In this document: positions 9,626-18,418 of the stretch, one piece after another
How the letters are laid out: each line of letters opens with the position of its first letter
Position numbering within the stretch: position 1 is the first letter of the stretch
Made by a program: the position numbers and the translations under genes
The notes under the pieces: generated by a model
Databases searched by the model: none
Seen by the model: only the letters and a program-made list of their open reading frames with translations
What the model was told of the DNA's origin: nothing
NCBI GenBank assembly: GCA_937919945.1
Contig: CALESY010000097.1
Span: 1 to 51,971, forward strand
From: an uncultured Chitinophagaceae bacterium
GTDB taxonomy: Bacteria > Bacteroidota > Bacteroidia > Chitinophagales > Chitinophagaceae
Length of the DNA stretch: 51,971 nucleotides
Direction of reading: 5' to 3'

Positions 9626-10678
9626 TTACTTAGGTTTGTATTTAGATTCTTGCAAGAAACGCTGCTCATCAATCGGTTGGGCAATCAGTTTATCTATTGT
9701 CATATCGGGGTGCTGTGCCATGTATGCCTTTACTATCTGCAACCCAACCCATGTACCTACTTCCCCAGGGCTATCATTACTCATACCCGCAGCAGACGGA
9801 CCTTCCATTACATAACGTACTACTTTTTGCAGACTGGTTTCATACAAGAAGTTTTGAGCGATGAAGAAATTGTAAATACCTGCTTCGTTTTCCTCACACC
9901 ACTTTAGTTGTTTTTCGGTGTAGGCCAACCTTACATGTTTAGGAACAAACGGCAATACTTTTTCAAGATAGTAGGCTTCTTTACCGCGTTGTATCATCAT
10001 GTGCAACAAAGTTTTGCCATCCATTTCAAAAGCTTTTTCATCGCGGTACATGGCTTTGAAAGCGGCAACAGGTATGTACTCTTTCTGCAACTGTGCGCTC
10101 CAATATTCGGGTACACCCACTGCTTTATAGTATGGGTAAGATGCACCGAGAAACATATCCAGTCCAATACCAAGTATAGTAGTATCATAAGTAAACGCCC
10201 CCCAATTGTTGAGCCATGAAATCAGGTACACTACTTTACGCTCGCCTGCATTTGGTAAATAATGCTTACGGTACTGCAAACCTTTTTGCAACCACTCGTC
10301 CACATCTTTGGTATCAGGGTAATGCTTTGCAACTGTATCTAGCAGACCACGATAATCAGGGTGCGTCAGGAAACTGCGCATACCGAGGCGAATGCCTTGT
10401 ACTGTATCATTATAATTACCCTGTATACCAAGCCCCATGAGTGTATCCAGGAAGAAAGGGAGAAAGTCTGGGTATTTGTTTTGCAATTGCTGCAAACCAG
10501 CCGCTATGTTATTGGTATCTATAGCTGTTATGTCCTTATCCAATCGTCTGGTATTCAACTCAATCTTTACCCCAGAAACATCAGGAGTATTATCATTACC
10601 GCCACAGCTTGCCAACAAGACCATCGGGATAACCCAAAATAATGATTTAACAAGCCTTTTATTAACATTTGCATGCAT
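9626..10678 (-). CDS. gldB: Gliding motility lipoprotein GldB
   Basis: 351 residues from the ATG at 10678 (MHANVNKRLVKSL). The start is chosen because a basic n-region, hydrophobic core and lipobox LLASC (Cys25) follow directly, and because a TAnnTTTG promoter element at 10731-10738 would lie inside any longer form reaching 10759. The body (VKIELNTRRLDKDI, then YLISWLNNWGAFTYD and the C-terminal PGEVGTWVGLQIVKAYM) matches GldB, an envelope lipoprotein required for gliding and linked to T9SS function in flavobacteria. The C-terminal part resembles DUF2268-type zincin-like proteins, but I see no intact HExxH. gldC, often next to gldB, is not here; nadE, another common neighbour, is nearby on the other strand. 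Confidence 0.88.
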   Translation of the reverse strand: MHANVNKRLVKSLFWVIPMVLLASCGGNDNTPDVSGVKIELNTRRLDKDITAIDTNNIAAGLQQLQNKYPDFLPFFLDTLMGLGIQGNYNDTVQGIRLGMRSFLTHPDYRGLLDTVAKHYPDTKDVDEWLQKGLQYRKHYLPNAGERKVVYLISWLNNWGAFTYDTTILGIGLDMFLGASYPYYKAVGVPEYWSAQLQKEYIPVAAFKAMYRDEKAFEMDGKTLLHMMIQRGKEAYYLEKVLPFVPKHVRLAYTEKQLKWCEENEAGIYNFFIAQNFLYETSLQKVVRYVMEGPSAAGMSNDSPGEVGTWVGLQIVKAYMAQHPDMTIDKLIAQPIDEQRFLQESKYKPK

Positions 10679-10730
10679 CCCTGTGGATAACGAACTGAAC
10701 ATAGGTAAATGCGCTTTATTTTTACGGCGG

Positions 10731-10738
10731 CAAAAATA
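10731..10738 (-). promoter_or_regulatory. -7 element of the gldB promoter
   Basis: TATTTTTG on the minus strand matches TAnnTTTG. The transcript would start near 10724, about 45 bases before the preferred gldB ATG at 10678. The -33 element is weak. Confidence 0.45.
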
Positions 10739-10789
10739 CGGCTTATTTTTTGCCATCACTAAGGATAAACAGGCTAACCCAAGGTATAT

Positions 10790-11620
10790 ATGAAAAAAAT
10801 ATCCGTTTTGGTTTTATTATGCGCGTTGGCAACTACTGCAACCGCACAAAGGTATGAATATGGCGAACCCGTACCCATTAACGAAGGAAAGAAACGCAAC
10901 AAGGGTGGCGGTAATGTAGAATTGAAGAAAGTACGCTTTGGTGCTTTTATTGCCCCGAACTCGGGCTGGATGAAACCAACTGCCAATAAGAGCGATGACA
11001 AACTATATACGGTAGAAAAAGGCAGCTCGCAAATAGGCTTTACCTGGGGGCTGATGATGGACTATTATTTTGCAGAGAACTATGGTATTGCTACTGGCTT
11101 TCAACTCAATAGGATGGGTGGTGGTATATCGGTAGCACAAAACCCAGCCGTTACTCAACCCGTAACAACTAATATGGTACGCACTGCAGACTTTACCTAC
11201 AAGCTGCAATATCTTGAAATACCCTTTGGGCTGAAGCTACGGAGCGATGATTTGGGTGGAGTGCGGGTATTCGGGCAAATAGGCATTTCTGCAGGCATTA
11301 CATTGAGTAAAAAAGCTACGTATGATGTAGTGTTTACCGATACAGTATCTGGTGCGACTGTTGAGAAAAGGGCATCCGGAGAAAATGAAAAAATATCAGG
11401 ATTGGGTGTAACGCCTATCCTCTTCCAGATGAATGTGGGTGGTGGGATAGAATATGCTATCAGCGAAAAGATGAGCATCTATGCAGCCCTGTTGTTCAAC
11501 AATGGTTTTACACCAGATGTAACGAACCCTAAAGAATTAGACCTTGATTTCAAAGGCAGATTCAGTGATGGCAATGTGCGTATGAATAATATTGCCTTAC
11601 GTATAGGTATGTTCTTCTAA
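10790..11620 (+). CDS. Outer-membrane beta-barrel protein (porin-like family)
   Basis: 276 residues with a signal peptide (MKKISVLVLLCALATTATAQ), a basic linker (EGKKRNKGGGNVELKK) and a barrel starting at VRFGAFIAPNSGW. The repeated pattern of glycine-aromatic strands (LQYLEIPFGLKLR, VFGQIGISAGI, VGGGIEYAISEKMSIY) and a C-terminal GMFF fit the eight-strand OMP_b-brl family common in Bacteroidota (PorT-like). Substrate or partner is unknown. It lies between gldB and nadE; a terminator at 11652-11689 separates it from nadE. Confidence 0.8.
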   Translation: MKKISVLVLLCALATTATAQRYEYGEPVPINEGKKRNKGGGNVELKKVRFGAFIAPNSGWMKPTANKSDDKLYTVEKGSSQIGFTWGLMMDYYFAENYGIATGFQLNRMGGGISVAQNPAVTQPVTTNMVRTADFTYKLQYLEIPFGLKLRSDDLGGVRVFGQIGISAGITLSKKATYDVVFTDTVSGATVEKRASGENEKISGLGVTPILFQMNVGGGIEYAISEKMSIYAALLFNNGFTPDVTNPKELDLDFKGRFSDGNVRMNNIALRIGMFF

Positions 11621-11651
11621 ACAAGTTTCTATTTAACCAAAACATAGAAAA

Positions 11652-11689
11652 AAGTCCCGTGTCTTGTTTGATGCGGGATTTGTTTTTGT
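11652..11689 (+). terminator. Terminator after the beta-barrel gene
   Basis: AAGTCCCG (11652-11659) pairs with CGGGATTT (11674-11681) with one G-T wobble around a 14-base loop, followed by TGTTTTTG. It sits between the stop at 11620 and nadE at 11727. Confidence 0.55.
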
Positions 11690-11711
11690 ACGCTCTTAAC
11701 AATACGATTAT

Positions 11712-11719
11712 TACTTTTG
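11712..11719 (+). promoter_or_regulatory. Possible -7 element for nadE
   Basis: TACTTTTG matches TAnnTTTG and lies 8 bases before the nadE ATG, implying a very short or absent leader. A TTG upstream is 23 bases away, longer than usual. Confidence 0.35.
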
Positions 11720-11726
11720 ATATAGA

Positions 11727-13406
11727 ATGAAAATATTTCTTGCACAGCAGAATTATCATATAGGCAATTTCGAGGCGAATACGGCAAAAATCATAGATGC
11801 TATCAGGCAGGCTAAGATGCAGGGCGGCGATTTGATTGTGTTTTCGGAGCTTTCTGTTTGTGGCTACCCCCCGCGCGATTTTCTGGAGTTTAACGACTTT
11901 ATAGAACAATGCGACAAAGCTGTTGATGCTATACGCAAAGAGGCGGATGTGATAGGTGTAATAATAGGTACACCTACGCGTAATACAATTACAGAGGGTA
12001 AAGACCTACACAACAGTGCCTACTTATTGTATAATGAGGAAGTGATAGGCGTAGCACATAAAACCCTGCTGCCAACCTACGATATATTTGATGAGTATCG
12101 CTATTTTGAACCTGCAGACAGTTGGAACGTGATTGAATTTAAAGGCAGAAGAATAGCCCTTACAATATGCGAAGACATTTGGAACCTGGGTAACAATCCA
12201 CTATACAAGATATGCCCTATGGACAAGCTGATGGAGCAACAACCCGACCTGATGATAAACATCAGCGCATCGCCGTTTGATTACTTGCACGCTGAGGGGC
12301 GCATGAGCATGGTGAAGCAAAATGTGGCCAAATATAAACTGCCGATGGTCTATTGCAATACGGTTGGCTCGCAAACAGAGATAGTATTTGATGGTGGCTC
12401 GATGGTGATGGACGCACACCAGAACCTGACAGCAGAGCTACCCTATTTTGAAGAAGCACTGCAATCTGTAACCCTCAACGGCAATATATTTACTGAACCT
12501 GTATTGAAATTGGCAGCCGATATACCCATTGCAGAATTGCTACCTGATACGCTTGATGACGATTACGACATTGATGAAATTCATGCCGCATTAATAATGG
12601 GCATCCGCGACTACTTTGTAAAGATGAGCTTTAACAAAGCTATTGTAGCATCTTCTGGCGGCATAGATAGTGCAGTGGTGTTGGCACTTGCTTGTGAGGC
12701 CCTGGGGGCAGATAATGTGCGTGCCTTGTTGATGCCTTCTCAATACTCTACCGGCCATTCTGTGAGCGATGCGGAACAACTATCTAAAAACCTAAACAAC
12801 CAATACGACATACTACCCATCAAAGATATTTTCAACAGCTACGAACATACGTTGAACCCTGTTTTTAAAAATTTACCTTTTAACGTAGCGGAAGAAAATC
12901 TGCAATCGCGCATAAGGGGTGCGTTGGTGATGGCGCTCTCCAACAAGTTTGGCTCTATATTGCTTAATACATCTAACAAAAGCGAGCTGGCTACAGGTTA
13001 TGGTACGCTCTATGGAGATATGGCAGGTGGACTGGGTGTGCTTGGCGATTTATACAAAGTACAAGTATATGCCCTTGCACGATACATCAATCGCAATGGC
13101 GAAATAATACCGCAAAATATTATAGACAAGGCTCCATCTGCAGAGCTACGCCCCGACCAAAAAGACAGTGACAGCCTGCCGGAGTATGATGTTTTAGACC
13201 CCATATTGTATCAATACATAGAACGCCGCAAAGGGCCAAAAGAGATAATAGCTATGGGCTACGATGCCGCATTAGTAAACCACATATTACGCATGGTGAA
13301 CATGAATGAATATAAACGAAACCAGTTTTGCCCAATTATACGCGTATCTCCAAAAGCATTTGGTATAGGGCGTAGAGTACCTATTGTTGGTAAGTACTTA
13401 TCGTAG
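11727..13406 (+). CDS. nadE: Glutamine-dependent NAD+ synthetase
   Basis: 559 residues, the two-domain bacterial form. The N-terminal nitrilase-like glutaminase domain (about 1-270) shows the Glu-Lys-Cys triad: E41 in FSELSVCGYPP, K112 in HKTLLPTYD, C148 in ICEDIWN. The C-terminal synthetase domain carries the ATP pyrophosphatase loop SSGGIDSA at about 309-316, followed by LLNTSNKSELATGYGTLYGD. It amidates nicotinic acid adenine dinucleotide to NAD+ using glutamine-derived ammonia. Last step of NAD biosynthesis; cytoplasmic. The stop overlaps the convergent hybrid kinase gene by nine bases. Confidence 0.97.
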   Translation: MKIFLAQQNYHIGNFEANTAKIIDAIRQAKMQGGDLIVFSELSVCGYPPRDFLEFNDFIEQCDKAVDAIRKEADVIGVIIGTPTRNTITEGKDLHNSAYLLYNEEVIGVAHKTLLPTYDIFDEYRYFEPADSWNVIEFKGRRIALTICEDIWNLGNNPLYKICPMDKLMEQQPDLMINISASPFDYLHAEGRMSMVKQNVAKYKLPMVYCNTVGSQTEIVFDGGSMVMDAHQNLTAELPYFEEALQSVTLNGNIFTEPVLKLAADIPIAELLPDTLDDDYDIDEIHAALIMGIRDYFVKMSFNKAIVASSGGIDSAVVLALACEALGADNVRALLMPSQYSTGHSVSDAEQLSKNLNNQYDILPIKDIFNSYEHTLNPVFKNLPFNVAEENLQSRIRGALVMALSNKFGSILLNTSNKSELATGYGTLYGDMAGGLGVLGDLYKVQVYALARYINRNGEIIPQNIIDKAPSAELRPDQKDSDSLPEYDVLDPILYQYIERRKGPKEIIAMGYDAALVNHILRMVNMNEYKRNQFCPIIRVSPKAFGIGRRVPIVGKYLS

Positions 13407-16022
13407 TACAGTTACTTGTACTTCGGATGGTGCAATACCGAACTGTAGTTTATATGAACGACTGAAATATGACAGGTTGCTAAAGCCTGTCATATAGGCT
13501 ATCTCCGAAATATTGTGCTTACCAGCTTTCAGCATCTTCTGTGCTTCGTTCAGCCTGACAGAACGTATAAACTCAACAGGAGTAAGCCCGGTTGCTACTT
13601 TTATTTCACGTTGCAGTCTGTTGCGCCCCATATTGAAATGCTTACCCATCGTATTTACATTCAGGTCGTCGCTATCTAAATGCTCCAATATGTAATCTAT
13701 ATATTGTTGTACCTGATTGTCTTGAGCTTGGACTTCATCTGTAGCTTCATTTATTACCTCAATTGGCCTATTGAGATATTCAGCCACAAAACTATCGCGC
13801 AGTCGTTTGCGTTGTTTCAGCGTACTATCCGCAATTGCCAATAATTCCTCTAATTGAAAAGGTTTGGTGAGATAGTTGTCTGCACCAAGTTGGTACAAAT
13901 CCACTTTACTATTCAACTGTCCTTTGGCACTTAATACTATTACGGGTATATGTCCCAGTGTATCAGAGTTTTTAATAGCATTTACCAAGTCTTCGCCGTT
14001 CATATTCGGCATCATCAGGTCAGTAATAACAATATCGGGCAGGTTATTTTCTATAAGTTGTAATGCCTTTTTACCATCAAAAGCTGTCATTACTTTAAAG
14101 CCGTTGCTTTCAAATGCCTGCGATACAAATGCATTGAGCTCTGCATGGTCTTCTGCAACCACCATCAGTGGTAGTTTGTCTTCGTTTGGCATTTCTGTTT
14201 TCACAACGATATTATCTATATCCGAAATACTAACCTCAGGCATTGCAACAGGTATCACAATACTGAATATTGTACCCTTGCCAGCCTCGGACTTTACAGA
14301 AACCTTGCCGCTTAATTGTGTAATATATTCCTTTACCAAAGAAAGTCCGATACCAGTGCCTTTATGATTATTGACATCTATCTTATAGAACCTTTCAAAT
14401 ATTTTTTCCAGCTCTTCTTCAGGAATGCCAACACCGGTATCTTTTATCTCGATGGATACTAATCCTGCCCCATTTGTTATCCTGATACCTATCAATTCAT
14501 CTTTGGGTGTATGCTTAAAAGCATTTTGTAAGAGGTTATGTACAGATTGTGAGAGCCTGAAATGGTCGGACACAATGTTTAATTGCTGTGGCACATCCAA
14601 CGTGAAAGTGATACCTGTTTCAATAGCAAGTGGTTCGTATTGTTCATAAATGCCTTTTATCATAGCAGACAGGTCTATATTTTCAGGTTTTACCTTACCA
14701 ATACCTTGGTCAACGTGGTTTAACTGCAATAGCTGTTCTACCATTGTCATCAGGTGACTGGTGTTCTTCAATATATATGCAGTCTGCTGCTTGATGTGCG
14801 GGTCTTTGGCAATGTTATTGATTTGTGTGGCTGGGCCCAGTATAAGGGATAATGGCGTTTTCAGGTCGTGCGAAATATTGGTGATGAACTTACTTTTTAA
14901 AGCCTCCAACTCTCGGACTTTGTTGGCTTCCAATTCTTGCCTTTCTGCCTCCAATATTTTCTGCTCCACCCGCTGCTTTGCAATTTTAATACTGCAAAAA
15001 GCGGCTATCAGGCGAAACACCTGCAGATGGTTGTGTTGATAATATCTTTTTTGTGGGTGTTCAGAATCTATTACCCCTAACACCTCATCACCAATAGATA
15101 TAGGCACTGCCAATTCAGACATCCTGAATTGATCGTCAACAATATAATCTTTGTTTTGTGTGGTATCTTCTATTATTACAGGTTCGTTTGTCAGGTACAC
15201 TTTACCCACAATACCTTTACCTGGTGGTATCTCTATTGGGTTAACGATATGCTGTGCATTTGTAGATTTTCCGCCATAGGCTGCTACCTGTACCAGTTTA
15301 TTCTTTTGTTCGTCAAACAGGTATATCACAAAATCATCAAGCCCTAATAATGGAATGCACTCTTTTGTAACGTTCCAAAGCACTTCCTGTAAGGGTTTTT
15401 CTTCCATTAGAATCCTTGAAAGGCGTTGACTTAATTCTTCTATTTTATCAAAATGCTTTTCAAAAAACTTCATTTTCTGCTCTCCGAATTTGAAGTCAAT
15501 TATCAGCAAGTATGTATTACACCCGGCCACCACTATGCCTACGATCAGTGGAACTACCATCTCCGTGATACCTGCTGCCTTACCCGAATTGTAAATAGTG
15601 CTGACTCCCAATGAGCCAAGACATAGTGAGATGCTCAGCATCAGGTACACAAAATTCATATAGCCTCGCCGTTCGCATATCAACATACTCATAGCCCATG
15701 CACAAATGGTAATAACATCGGCACGGTTGATATTGTGAAAATTGGCAGAATATATGTGTAGCGATAAGCCCGCCAACATTAATACCCAACATAAAGGCAT
15801 TTGCCAGTTTGCCTTCAGTAAAGACCAGCATACTATTACAATAGCAAATACGGCAGACAGCACTATGCTATCTGCCGTATTCATATTCAATATTGATTTA
15901 CCAGGCAGCAGGTTGCCACATGCGTGGAACAACAACACCGCACCCATCCATTCCTTCATGCGTTGTGGTGTTCCGCCCGGGTTGACCGTTTTCTTTAAAT
16001 ATGCCTGTACACTTTTAAACAC
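13398..16022 (-). CDS. Membrane hybrid histidine kinase with GAF, receiver and AraC domains
   Basis: 874 residues. Order: about five or six TM helices (28-180), coiled linker, GAF domain (about 200-345), HisKA with phosphoacceptor His385 (ISHDLKTPLS), HATPase (N box around 495-505, DTGVGIP at 528-534, GTGIGLSL at 555-562), receiver with Asp668 (ITDLMMP) and Lys720, then an AraC-type HTH (about 785-870). It senses a signal at or inside the membrane and controls transcription in one polypeptide. Unlike the well-known HTCS of polysaccharide loci it has no periplasmic propeller/Y_Y_Y sensor; signal input is probably by the TM region or GAF. The first acidic pair of the receiver reads AEDH. It begins five bases after the stop of the T9SS delta-60 gene, so they form an operon. 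The signal is unknown. Confidence 0.92.
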   Translation of the reverse strand: MFKSVQAYLKKTVNPGGTPQRMKEWMGAVLLFHACGNLLPGKSILNMNTADSIVLSAVFAIVIVCWSLLKANWQMPLCWVLMLAGLSLHIYSANFHNINRADVITICAWAMSMLICERRGYMNFVYLMLSISLCLGSLGVSTIYNSGKAAGITEMVVPLIVGIVVAGCNTYLLIIDFKFGEQKMKFFEKHFDKIEELSQRLSRILMEEKPLQEVLWNVTKECIPLLGLDDFVIYLFDEQKNKLVQVAAYGGKSTNAQHIVNPIEIPPGKGIVGKVYLTNEPVIIEDTTQNKDYIVDDQFRMSELAVPISIGDEVLGVIDSEHPQKRYYQHNHLQVFRLIAAFCSIKIAKQRVEQKILEAERQELEANKVRELEALKSKFITNISHDLKTPLSLILGPATQINNIAKDPHIKQQTAYILKNTSHLMTMVEQLLQLNHVDQGIGKVKPENIDLSAMIKGIYEQYEPLAIETGITFTLDVPQQLNIVSDHFRLSQSVHNLLQNAFKHTPKDELIGIRITNGAGLVSIEIKDTGVGIPEEELEKIFERFYKIDVNNHKGTGIGLSLVKEYITQLSGKVSVKSEAGKGTIFSIVIPVAMPEVSISDIDNIVVKTEMPNEDKLPLMVVAEDHAELNAFVSQAFESNGFKVMTAFDGKKALQLIENNLPDIVITDLMMPNMNGEDLVNAIKNSDTLGHIPVIVLSAKGQLNSKVDLYQLGADNYLTKPFQLEELLAIADSTLKQRKRLRDSFVAEYLNRPIEVINEATDEVQAQDNQVQQYIDYILEHLDSDDLNVNTMGKHFNMGRNRLQREIKVATGLTPVEFIRSVRLNEAQKMLKAGKHNISEIAYMTGFSNLSYFSRSYKLQFGIAPSEVQVTVLR

Positions 16023-16027
16023 AAATA

Positions 16028-17581
16028 CTATCTGTTGATATTAATTGGTGTAACCGAATACGTATCCGTTGTTTTTACTTTTATGTAATATAAACCATTT
16101 GATACGTTTTGCGGAATGGAATAAGTCGTATTTGTATTATTCCACTGACTTACTACCCTACCCGATGCGTCAAACATCCATACACCATCTACCTTATTGC
16201 CAGTATGGATATTGAAATATGAAGTTGCGGGGTTTGGATAAATCGTTACTTGTTGCGTGCGTAACGCTTGTATGCCCGAAGTATTTTTGTTTTCAAGGTT
16301 CATTCTGTAAACTAAAAACTCTGTTTTATTTGTAATTGCATTTTTTGCATTACCACCTATCAGTATTTTTCCGTCAGGTTGCGGTACAATAATCGCCAAG
16401 CCTGCAATAGTAAAGTCTGCAGTTGCTGAATACTGCACGATACCACTATTACCAAAATCCAAACGAAGATTACCTGTTTCACCAAACATGATACCCAGTA
16501 TATGCTTTTTATTATCAATATCGGTATAGTTTGTCAATACGAAAAAGTGGCCATTCTTTAATTCCATGACATCCGCAAAGCCTTCATCTTCTGCAAGGGC
16601 AGTTTTATCGTAAGATATTACGCCTTTACCTGCACCAAATACATTGTCCATCACTCCATTTGTATCTACCATCAGCAATATGCCCGATTCATCATTGTTT
16701 GCTTTTTTGTATGTACCGCATAATAGTAATTTGTTAGTGGAAGTACGTATCATATTATGTGGCTGAGACGACTTACCGTCCATTGCAAACTTAAACTTAG
16801 AGCCCACGCCAAACGATGGTAACACCATACCTGCATTATTCAACTTAGCCATACCTACTTGTGCAAGCACACCATCAGATACTGTGCCACATACAATAAT
16901 ATTACCACCGGGCAGCACTTCCATATCAATAAAGTTTCCCTGTGTTTGCCCTACAAATATTACGGGACATATACCGTCATTAGAGAATGTATTATCCAAT
17001 GTTCCGTCTGCCAACAGGCGTACCATGAACATATTACTGCTATTGTTACCATACTTGGTGCAGCCAATCAGTATTTTACCGTCCGGCATAGCTTTTATCT
17101 TCATGGCAGACTCATATCCACCCGCATCAACCATCACCCTGCCGTTGTTACCCCATGTATTGTCTATCGAGCCATCCGCATTTATTTTGTATATAATGAC
17201 GTCATTGTCATTTAGACCTTGCTGATAGCCACCTAATAGTATTTTACCATCAGCCAGCACTTCCATACAATACAGATTATCATCTGCACCCAAAAAAGGA
17301 TCATAGATAGAGAAGTGTTGCCCTTGCAGGCTGCTATCCGGAGTTCCATTAGCTTTAAACTTTGCTAGTATGATGTCTTCATTAGAGCCATCAATCTCGC
17401 CAGCCATTAAAAATTTACCATCTGCCAGCAGTTTTAAATCTCTGCCACCATTTGATACGCCGGGGACTGCTGCCCAACGCATGATACCATTGCTACCAAA
17501 CGTAGAATCTAAAGTACCGGGAACTTGAGCGTTTGCTTCAAGACCGGCTAACAGTGTGCATAGTAATATTGCCTTTTTCAT
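16028..17581 (-). CDS. T9SS-secreted delta-60 repeat protein
   Basis: 517 residues from ATG 17581, chosen over a longer form because MKKAILLCTLLAGLEANAQ is a standard signal peptide. The body starts with LDSTFGSNGIMRW and has about seven repeats with ADGKILxGG and NADGxxDxxFG motifs, matching delta-60 repeats, which are predicted to form a propeller. The C-terminus (VTIYPNPATSYFNI, then VWMFDASGRVV and NGLYYIKV) is a Por/T9SS sorting domain, so export and surface attachment are expected. Ligand is unknown. The hybrid kinase gene follows at five bases, which suggests shared control. Upstream direct and inverted repeats (17647-17698) may be the regulator binding region. Confidence 0.88.
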   Translation of the reverse strand: MKKAILLCTLLAGLEANAQVPGTLDSTFGSNGIMRWAAVPGVSNGGRDLKLLADGKFLMAGEIDGSNEDIILAKFKANGTPDSSLQGQHFSIYDPFLGADDNLYCMEVLADGKILLGGYQQGLNDNDVIIYKINADGSIDNTWGNNGRVMVDAGGYESAMKIKAMPDGKILIGCTKYGNNSSNMFMVRLLADGTLDNTFSNDGICPVIFVGQTQGNFIDMEVLPGGNIIVCGTVSDGVLAQVGMAKLNNAGMVLPSFGVGSKFKFAMDGKSSQPHNMIRTSTNKLLLCGTYKKANNDESGILLMVDTNGVMDNVFGAGKGVISYDKTALAEDEGFADVMELKNGHFFVLTNYTDIDNKKHILGIMFGETGNLRLDFGNSGIVQYSATADFTIAGLAIIVPQPDGKILIGGNAKNAITNKTEFLVYRMNLENKNTSGIQALRTQQVTIYPNPATSYFNIHTGNKVDGVWMFDASGRVVSQWNNTNTTYSIPQNVSNGLYYIKVKTTDTYSVTPININR

Positions 17582-17646
17582 AATTGTTGAATTTTGACAC
17601 AATATTCCATCAGAAACCTGCAGAAGGCTTTCAAAGAATGCACCAA

Positions 17647-17698
17647 TCCTTGCATTTATTGCACAGGGTGCAAATAGTGCAAGGAATATGCAAATAGT
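17647..17698. repeat. Direct and inverted repeats upstream of the kinase operon
   Basis: TGCAAATAGT occurs at 17669-17678 and 17689-17698, exactly 20 bases apart. An imperfect palindrome with CCTTGCA and TGCAAGG outer arms and TTGCAC/GTGCAA inner arms covers about 17647-17683. The position, 66-120 bases before the ATG at 17581, suits a regulator binding site. Confidence 0.6.
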
Positions 17699-17706
17699 AC
17701 AAAACA

Positions 17707-17736
17707 AGAAAAGCGTCCTTACTGGGACGCTTTTCT
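17707..17736 (-). terminator. Terminator after the 17761-18312 gene
   Basis: AGAAAAGCGTCC (17707-17718) and GGACGCTTTTCT (17725-17736) form a perfect 12-base-pair stem with a 6-base loop. On the minus strand the second arm is T-rich and followed by TGTTTTG. A strong intrinsic terminator, 25 bases past the stop. Confidence 0.85.
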
Positions 17737-17760
17737 CTTAATGTATTATTAGTTAATTGA

Positions 17761-18312
17761 TTACAGTTGAGTAGCTGTGTAAACTACATCTACAGTGTAA
17801 GTACCTGCAGGGTACGCGAAACCGGGAGTAGCTTGGTAAAGAACACCAAATGTTTGGTTGCCACCGTTAGCAGCGTTTGTTATCAGGTTAGCTGCCGTAG
17901 CGCTCAAACCATTGTAAGCACTTGTGCTGAATGGGCTAGCTACTGTTCCGCCGGTTGTGTTACCACCTACTTTCAGGCTCAATACACCAGAAACAGGCAT
18001 TACCGGAGCTGGTGTTACAGCACCTGTGTAAGTAAAGTTTGCATTGTTGGTACGAACTGTTACACCGAAACGACGGTTAGAACGTACACGTAATGTTTGT
18101 TCAGATGAAGCTACACCGTTAGCGTAGTCGTTTACTGTATTGAAAGCCAGGTTTACAGCTGCACCGGTTGCAGTACCAGACCCAGTGAAAGTCAATTCGA
18201 TTGCGTTGCTCAGGTTCAGGTTAACTGTTTGAGTAGCAGTAGAAGATGGAGCTTGTGCTTTAGCAGCAAAACCAGTGATACCCAGTGCGATGATTGCGAT
18301 TACTTTTTTCAT
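17761..18312 (-). CDS. Small exported beta-sandwich-like protein, pilin-like
   Basis: 183 residues: a signal peptide (MKKVIAIIALGITGFAAKAQ), then a Thr/Ala/Asn/Gly-rich domain nearly free of charge, with no Cys and short beta-like strands (VNLNLSNAIELTFTG, TLRVRSNRRFGVTVRT, AGTYTVDVVYTATQL). This pattern resembles DUF4402 or fimbrial-subunit-like domains, but I cannot assign a family. Codon choice is noticeably regular (many GTA, GGT, AAC, ACA), and it has its own strong terminator and a structured upstream region, which together suggest high or conditional expression. It carries no T9SS sorting domain. It could be a surface or fibre-forming structural protein; that is inference. Confidence 0.75.
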   Translation of the reverse strand: MKKVIAIIALGITGFAAKAQAPSSTATQTVNLNLSNAIELTFTGSGTATGAAVNLAFNTVNDYANGVASSEQTLRVRSNRRFGVTVRTNNANFTYTGAVTPAPVMPVSGVLSLKVGGNTTGGTVASPFSTSAYNGLSATAANLITNAANGGNQTFGVLYQATPGFAYPAGTYTVDVVYTATQL

Positions 18313-18374
18313 TTTAATTCGTTTTTGTTTGTTTTAAGTTTGATTGTTAGTTTGTTTTTGTTCGTTTGATAATG

Positions 18375-18406
18375 CAAAGATGCATCGGCAGGCACCCTAT
18401 TGCCAA
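18375..18406 (-). promoter_or_regulatory. Promoter of the 17761-18312 gene
   Basis: On the minus strand TTG (18404-18406), a 21-base spacer and CATCTTTG (18375-18382), one mismatch from TAnnTTTG. The transcript would begin near 18367, giving a leader of about 55 bases. Confidence 0.55.
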
Positions 18407-18418
18407 AAAAACAGGCTT

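Noticed and set aside
10679..10759. Longer gldB start at 10759
   Set aside because: The extension contains the TATTTTTG promoter element and would bury the lipoprotein signal.
13398..13406. Possible fusion or frameshift between nadE and the hybrid kinase
   Set aside because: The genes are convergent and overlap only by nine bases at their stops; both have complete C-termini.
17582..17707. Longer start of the delta-60 protein at 17707
   Set aside because: The upstream residues overlap direct repeats and a terminator arm; MKKAILL at 17581 begins a standard signal peptide.
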